Source: Dolomedes plantarius
Taxonomy: Eukaryota > Arthropoda > Arachnida > Araneae > Dolomedidae
Assembly: GCA_907164885.2 (NCBI GenBank)
Contig: OU015496.1
Coordinates: forward strand, 138,123,034 to 138,187,033
Reading direction: 5' to 3'
DNA: 64,000 nt
In this document: piece after piece, positions 57,820-64,000 of the stretch
Layout of the letters: every line of letters starts with the position of its first letter
Numbering within the stretch: position 1 is the first letter of the stretch
Notes under the pieces: generated by a model
What the model was told of the DNA's origin: nothing
Databases searched by the model: none
What the model saw: the letters and a program-made list of their open reading frames with translations, nothing else
Translations under genes and position numbers: made by a program

Positions 57820-58985
57820 TATATCGGTCAATAACTTGAGTAGGTTCCAATCTGAGAAATGTGTTAGTAGGAATTTAATTTTGTGAATAAAAACCAATTA
57901 ATTTGCTATTACACCCCAAATAGGGGGATAAAATATGATCGTATATCGTAAAATTTAAATATAGTTTACTAGAAAACTATATTTTTAAGCTATATATATT
58001 GGTTAATAACCTGAATAGGTTTTAATCTGAGAAATGTCTTAGTAGGAATTTAGTGATGTGTATAAATTCCAAATATTGCTATTGCACCCCAAATAAGGTC
58101 ATAAAATGAAGGCCTTACTTTAATAGTGGCACAACTCTGTTTTCTAAAAAAATGGAGTTATCCCACTGTCATGTTCATACAAGTCATCTCTATCTTATTT
58201 TTAAACTGGTACACCTCCAGCTTAAATTTCTGCTGCCAACAGAGGGCATTACAAATCAGACTTCAGCAGTCATTTCTCAGCACTCCTTAGACTTTAAGGC
58301 TCTATCTCAAAATGGACAAGAATGGAGTTGGACCACTATTCAAATAAAGGCTGCTAATATGATCGTACATCACAAAATAGAAATATAGTTTACTAGAAAT
58401 TGAATATTTCAAGGTACGTTATATCCGTTAATAACTGGAGTAGGTTTTAATCGGAGGAATTTCTTAGTAGGAATTTAGTGTTGTGAATATAAACCAAAGA
58501 ATTTGCTATTGCACCTAAAATATGGTGATAAAATATAATCTTATATCGCAAAATTTATCCTTAGTTTTCTAGAAAATCAGGATTTTAAGATACATATATG
58601 GGTTAATAATTGGAGTAGGTTCTAATCCGAGAAATTTGTTACAATAAAAATCTTATAAGGAATTTAATACTGTATATATATTTGAAATAATTTGTTATAT
58701 CCCAAAATATTATAATAAAATCTGCCCGAATATCACAAAACTTAAATAAAGTTTACCAGAAAGCTAGAATTATAAGGTACATATACCGGTTAATAACTTG
58801 AGTATGTTCTAACCTGAGAAATGGGTTAGAAATTAGAGCTTATTGTGAGTTTAATATGGTGCATACATTCCAAATAGTTTGTTATTGCACCAGAAATATG
58901 TTGATAAAATATGATCATGCATGGCAAAATTTAAATATTGTTTACTACAGAACCATAGTTTTTACGTAACGAAATATATAATAAC
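57820..58985. repeat. ~176-bp satellite-like array, 5 copies
   Basis: GGTTAATAACTTGAGTAGGT and its variants start at 57826, 58001, 58426, 58601 and 58788. Each is followed by TCTGAGAAAT, a TTTGCTATTGCACC block, ATAAAATATGATC and TAGTTTACTAGAAA. Spacings are 175, 425, 175 and 187; removing the 249-bp MITE from the second interval leaves 176. Confidence 0.88.
58107..58356. mobile_element. MITE, ~250 bp, copy 2, inside the satellite
   Basis: Same element and orientation as 28070-28318: TGAAGGCCTTACTTTAATAG at the left and, inward from the right, GCAGCCTTTATTTGAATAGT. It interrupts the satellite phrase ATAAAA|TATGATCG, which is intact in the other units. Confidence 0.82.
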
Positions 58986-61315
58986 GTCAAGCATTTATAG
59001 CTATTTTAACTCAATAAATTTTCAGTAGAACACGGAATATAAAGGAAACACATCTTTGGCTTAACAGGGTTATAAAATATTTCATTTCGGTGTCTTCGCA
59101 TACATGAACACGATTATATAAGAGAGTATATATATATATAATAGAATAGTTATAGAGAAATTTAGAAAATGCTTATTACATCAAAATTTAAAAAACAAAT
59201 TTTTTATTGTATTCTTATATGAACTTAAACATACGGCAGAATTCCGATAATCTGTTGTAAATGGAATTGGAAACAACTGCAATGACTGAGAACTCGAATA
59301 AAGTGATTTTTATTAACCAAATTTAAGTAGGTAATTAAACATGAATCTATATCTAAATGAAATGATTTTTAGGAATAAAATCATCCATATAAAAAAAATA
59401 ATTTATTACTTTAAGACTTAAATAACATTAATGAAAAAGATATGGTATCGCCTTCTTTTAAAAGAGTTTTATTTTTTTTTTCAACGATTCTTTCAGTGAT
59501 GATACTGCTTGCTACTCAACGTATTTACAGAAAGTCTCTAGCACCGTCGTTCCTTCCATATGAATTTTTTCTCGTGCGCAGTAAGTTCATCCTATATTGT
59601 ATTACAGTGCCTTTTTATCAGTACTTATGCAAATAATAATTTCATCTATACATTACTAGGGCATTCTGAATGTACATTATGAATCGCTGTATTAAGGCAA
59701 TAGATCGCCCAAATTTCTAGGATCCGGGAATCAGAAAAAAGTAGGAGAGTGTGAGCAGGACCTGTGACATCTTCTTCAGTATTTCTCGATTGTAAAAAAG
59801 AAGATACTATTGTCGGCCTTTTTTGTATGATTGCGTATGATATGTGATGTAGATGTGTATGCATATTCATCATATATATTATCACTTTCTTGAAGCAAAA
59901 ATAAAATGGAACAGATTCAAAAACGGGAAAATATGCTGTTATCCTTGGTTTAAGTATACGAGTACCTCAGGACTTGGATAATGAAAACCTCTTCTATACT
60001 TAATAAAGTTGCTAAAAACTATATTATGCTAGAACTGAGATATTTTTGTTTTGAAAGAGCTTGATTTATTACCGTTACTGTATCATTACATGAATGATTT
60101 TTTTCTGTTGTTTTTTAACGGGTAAATCAATATAAAGACAAAATTTTTTGCTAAATGCTCATCCGAACTTTTTTTTAAAAAAGCATCTCAGTACAATATC
60201 ACCATTTTTTTTATTTCAAATGCTGTAAAATAGAAAATAAAACTCTCAGTGAAGAGTATTAATCATTTGTACCGTAAATATTCAGTTTATTGTTTTAATA
60301 TTTTATTACTATAACACTAAGTCTAACATTTGCTTGCACTAAAGTAGTATACTCTCTATATATTTTATAATTTTTATTTCTTCAAGGATAATTTCATATA
60401 TTTATTTGCATCAAATGTTGTCCATTCTACTTATATCAAAGACACTTAAATGCAGAAAGAATTGCCATTAATTTCCTCTCCAGACATTTCGCTGTCAATG
60501 GAAACCTTATATTCTTGTTTTAAACAATGTTGGTTTTTATGTTTTCTGAATATTTGCTTTACAGTCGAACCACTCTATCGTAAATTAAATCTTCGCTGTG
60601 CTTTTTTTATCCGTGAAGCCTACATCAGTTTCAAAACATTTATTTTTCTGGGTGAATTTGTTCTCGTATTTTATTTATTCCTATCTCTTTACTTTTAGAG
60701 TTATTGTATCTTTTTCTTTGGAATTCTTTGATAAAGCACTTAGTTCATACATGCAATAATTGTCCTTGAAAAAGAAAATAACAATTATGTAAGTATTGTT
60801 AAGTTTTGTTTCTAGTCTCATAATCCTAAAATATTAAATTGAATCATTCATACTTTTATTTCTAAGGAGCATTTCAAACAAAAATAACAGTCATAGACAC
60901 ATTTTTGCTTTCAGTTTATCAATTGTTAAAAGATTATTATGTGATTAAGGAGTGTTTCTATATGTAATTTCATTATAAAAATAGTAAACATATTTATTTA
61001 TTACATAAGGTTTACGCGTTATAGTTTATAAATGTCATTTCGTCTTCAGTCGATAGAAATCAATATTTATGCAGGCTAACTCGTTTTCATAGTTTTTCTT
61101 GATACGTGTTGTTTGGAGGAGATAGAATTTTCTAAATTGTGAACTAATCTAGCTAAATAAATGCTAAACATTTAAGTATTTAAAAGATTAAACTTAAAAG
61201 TTTATATTTAATAAACAAAAAAAATAGTTTGACAAAAGTAATAGGAATTTCAAAATAATAAGTAAGGCCAATGAAGTAATATCCTACTTAGACTGGTAAA
61301 TCATAAGGGTGTTGT
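58986..61315. other. AT-rich non-coding stretch
   Basis: No gene or repeat supported over 2.3 kb. A short TA run is at 59129-59142. Confidence 0.45.
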
Positions 61316-61766
61316 TGAAGTGTGTAAGGTATACATAAGATTCGATTCACAAGAATCGGACTTTTGAGTGAATGAATTAAAGAAGCTGCTTGAGATATGC
61401 TGATTTCGGCATACGCGCTTGGTATAAATACCATGCACCTTGATTAAAGAGAAGGAGGTTGAAAGAAGGTTTTGTTAAGGTTGATAGATAAGCGAGTTAA
61501 GGGAGCTACGAGGTAAGCAGCTGCAGGTGCTATCCTGCGCTAGTGCTTAGAGGGCCCAAAGTTTACGTGGCAGTACTGCTGGTTTGAATCTGCAGGTTTG
61601 TGAGTATTTGCAAAAAGTATTTCTTTTGAATGTTAATATATATTCCGTACAAGTAGTACGTATGCTTATTGCTGTAAAAGCAAATTCTATATGTGCAACG
61701 AATTCAATAAAGATTGTTTCATGTATAAACTGTGTTTGTATCAAATTCATTTAGAGTGCCACTTCA
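61316..61766 (+). mobile_element. Possible solo LTR
   Basis: The 451-bp stretch starts TGAAGTG and ends CACTTCA, contains a good TATA box (GGTATAAATACC, about 61421) and an AATAAA 280 bp downstream (61706), the usual order in an LTR. The flanking 5-mers (GTTGT, AATTA) do not match, so a target duplication is absent or decayed. Confidence 0.3.
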
Positions 61767-62900
61767 AATTATATACACCCAAGTCTGGGTAGAAGTGAGC
61801 TATTCTCTATAAGTGGTACAACTACTGAAATCGCAGGTCTTCAGTAGTAAATTTTACGTATGGAGAATTTTACTATCTGAACTTCTCTAATCACTGATTA
61901 TCAAATGCCTCTGAAATAGGTTTTTAAACGCAATTCTCATGTTTTTCAAAAATCTTTTTACTTTACTTAGAAAAATAATTTTGATTTTTTCAGCGAAAAA
62001 CACCGATAGTTGAATTCCTTGTGGAACTGACAAAAATTTAAATTTTAAAAGCTACCAATTATATTTCATCTTAGTTTAAAAATGATTGATCCTAAATGTT
62101 CTTATTAGTCAAAGATAATGTTTTTACCTTGACTTCAGGTAATTATCTATCAAAAATAAATAAACCTGCCGTAAATTTACGAGGCCGAAATTAGATGTAA
62201 GCCTATGAGCTCCTCCAAATTGGTAAAAAATGTGTGTGAAAACAACTTCTAAAAATAAAGAGTTTAATTTCTTTGAAAAAATTATTTATGAAAGAATTTA
62301 GAAAAACAAAAAGATAAAACATGGAAAAAAACACATTACTTTCAATAACATTGTGTGACGGTGAAAGGAAATCTAGTTAATTTTGAATATATTTATTTGT
62401 TGGGGAGAATTTCTTACTAATTAATTTTATTAATTAAGGTTGGTCAAGATTGTGGTTAAGATGTAGTTACTACATAGCATTCATGCGTTCATTGTGATTC
62501 CAAATGATGGAAACAACTGTGGTTTGCACTGACAAATTAATTTATTGATTATTAAACACATAGATATAATATAATACACTCCTACTAAATATTTCATACT
62601 TCGTCTACACATATCACTTATAAATGCATTACTACTACGTTAACTATCTACGACACATATATTTAATTCATTCAATTATTTTGATATAATTTTATACACA
62701 TATCACTCATATTAATCCGGTCTCAATTTACTGACATAATAATTCATCACTATTACTCATATTATATATTTTAATGCAGTCGCGCCCTACAAGTTTGATT
62801 CTTATTATTAACTATTCTTAATTGATTGAAGCAGCGATTATATACACAAGTGTGAGAAAAGGGAAAGCACGATACCTAATTGCTGATGCGAGATTGCAGG
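61767..62900. other. AT-rich non-coding stretch
   Basis: Nothing recognised. Confidence 0.4.
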
Positions 62901-62904
62901 GGCG

Positions 62905-63175
62905 TCGGTCCTTCGTCTGCGAATGGCATAATCTTGAGGCACTAGGAATGTTCATCTAAATTCACTTGTTCGATGACAAACAACTAACATCGGCTGGCGG
63001 GTCCTTCAGAATCTGGAACTTCTCTCCCAACTAGCCTCCTCATCCTTTCAAGGCAGAAATATCTTGCGGCACCAGGATTGTTCATATCAATTCATTAGTT
63101 CGGTGACGAACAACTAACATCGGCTGGCGGGTCCTTCAGAATCTGGAATCTCTCTCTCCAATGGCATCATCTTCC
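62905..63175. repeat. Tandem duplication, 130-bp period
   Basis: CAACTAACATCGGCTGGCGG occurs at 62981 and 63111. Both are preceded by GGCAC.AGGA.TGTTCAT and CGATGACAAA/CGGTGACGAA and followed by GTCCTTCAGAATCTGGAA and CTCTCTC.CAA. Confidence 0.88.
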
Positions 63176-64000
63176 TTTCAGTGCGGAATTCATACGTAAC
63201 ACTCCATCTATAAATGTCCGATGTGTTTTCTGAGTAATCGCTTCGACTATCAGCCCAACAAACTTCTTGCTATGTCTCAGTCTCAAATCTCAATCTCTCT
63301 TCCTTCAGTTATTTCATCACCATATCTTTCTCCTTCTAACTCTAGGGCCCTCCTACATTGCTTTCCGATTGGCTATATTGAGTCAAAAATTTACCACCTG
63401 GTTGGCCTGTGGTTTATCCTTAATATTTTATTCCATCCATTGGACTTCGTGGGTGTATCTTCTTGTGACCCCTCTCTCTCTTCGTTCCACGGACCTGGAC
63501 TCTTTTACAACCTGGCCCGGGGCTAAAGACTTTTGCGTGTGGGCTCCCCTATTATTACGGCCATAATTTTACTCCTCTTTTTTTTTACCTTTTCTTCTTA
63601 TTCTCCACATAAACCGCCCTCTTGCATATTTATTTTATGTCCATCTGTCTCTGTAAATGCCACTCTCTTCTCCATCTCCTTCTGTTATTTTTATAACCCT
63701 CTTTACAATCGGCGCTTCTTAACTTTCTCACGTTTTATCTAGTTTAATCCAATTAGTTTTATTCTTTGCACTTTCTTCTTCCAATTTCTAACTCCGCGGA
63801 CACAATGTCGTTGTACTTTACGACACATTGCATATACAGAATAGACAGCCAGCAACCATATCCATTTATATTTTCCCATGTACACTGTTAAAAAAATTAG
63901 GGGAGCAAGCAAAGAAGTTAAGAAAACCGTTCGAGACAGCCACGTATTGGCATAAAATGGATAGTACACGCGTATCAATGCGCAATACAGAAAAAAAGAC
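63176..64000. other. Pyrimidine-rich region, unassigned
   Basis: Long C/T-rich stretches to 63730 with a GC-richer GACCTGGACTC...CCTGGCCCGGGGC block near 63495-63525. It may belong to an LTR-type repeat that includes the 130-bp duplication, but I cannot define ends. A 79-codon minus ORF at 63739-63978 has two hydrophobic segments (LLAPLIFLTVYM, WIWLLAVYSVYAM) and no recognised family. Confidence 0.3.

Noticed and set aside
61316..61766. Confident solo LTR call
   Set aside because: TG/CA ends, TATA box and AATAAA fit, but there is no target-site duplication and no internal retroelement nearby, so it is kept only at low confidence.
63739..63978. Minus-strand 79-codon ORF with two hydrophobic stretches
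   Set aside because: No family match, no flanking exon signals that I trust, and hydrophobic ORFs are common by chance in AT-rich DNA.

Overview
The window is AT-rich eukaryotic, almost certainly arthropod, nuclear DNA. An arachnid (spider) is my best guess. The inference rests on the mix of Tc1/mariner lineages, tRNA-derived short repeats, long TA/CA microsatellites and one multi-copy arthropod protein family, not on any species-diagnostic gene. I see no convincing host protein-coding gene, rRNA gene or functional tRNA gene. The window is an intergenic or intronic graveyard of transposable elements, tandem repeats and simple repeats in otherwise unannotatable AT-rich sequence.

Layout. 1-4.5 kb: AT-rich sequence with three tRNA-derived SINE-like fragments. 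4.5-5.9 kb: a complete Tc1-like (DD34E) element with an intact 346-codon transposase on the minus strand. 7.1-8.5 kb: a complete but mutated mariner-related element. 10.1-12.2 kb: two decayed transposase genes. 12.5-13.95 kb: a ~226-bp tandem repeat array cut by a LINE tail and a GC-rich MITE. 14.9-16.7 kb: a long-TIR element with a frameshifted transposase. 16.75-17.5 kb: a giant fold-back element. 19.0-20.4 kb: a palindrome-containing tandem repeat invaded by a mariner derivative. 21.6-23.4 kb: a tandem duplication and a TTAA-flanked MITE. 28-30.5 kb: three non-autonomous elements. 30.8-33.25 kb: a Tigger/pogo-type element with a heavily mutated transposase. 33.65-34.4 kb: a 393-bp duplication. 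35.6-36.5 kb: a mariner remnant and an unassigned charged ORF. 37.2-39.3 kb: a mutated DD36E Tc1-type element and a truncated Tc1 remnant. 40.6-43.5 kb: two copies of one TTAA MITE, a LINE fragment and a 104-bp duplication. 44.3-46.3 kb: a fold-back made of inverted transposase 3' ends and a degenerate tandem array. 50.0-51.7 kb: the second DD36E copy, nested in an RTE-like LINE remnant between TA microsatellites. 52.8-55.05 kb: a near full-length pseudogene of an uncharacterised arthropod family. 56.9-59 kb: a segmental repeat and a ~176-bp satellite with a MITE in it. 61-64 kb: AT-rich sequence, a possible solo LTR and a 130-bp tandem duplication.

The parts are mobile DNA at different stages of decay, and nested insertions give relative ages. 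The observations I would follow up first are these. The two DD36E Tc1 copies share the same lost start codon and the same A7 frame break, in phase with a possible -1 slippage site. The family copied at 52.8-55 kb looks transposase-like but I know of no functional name for it. Several fold-back and TTAA-flanked non-autonomous families are also present.
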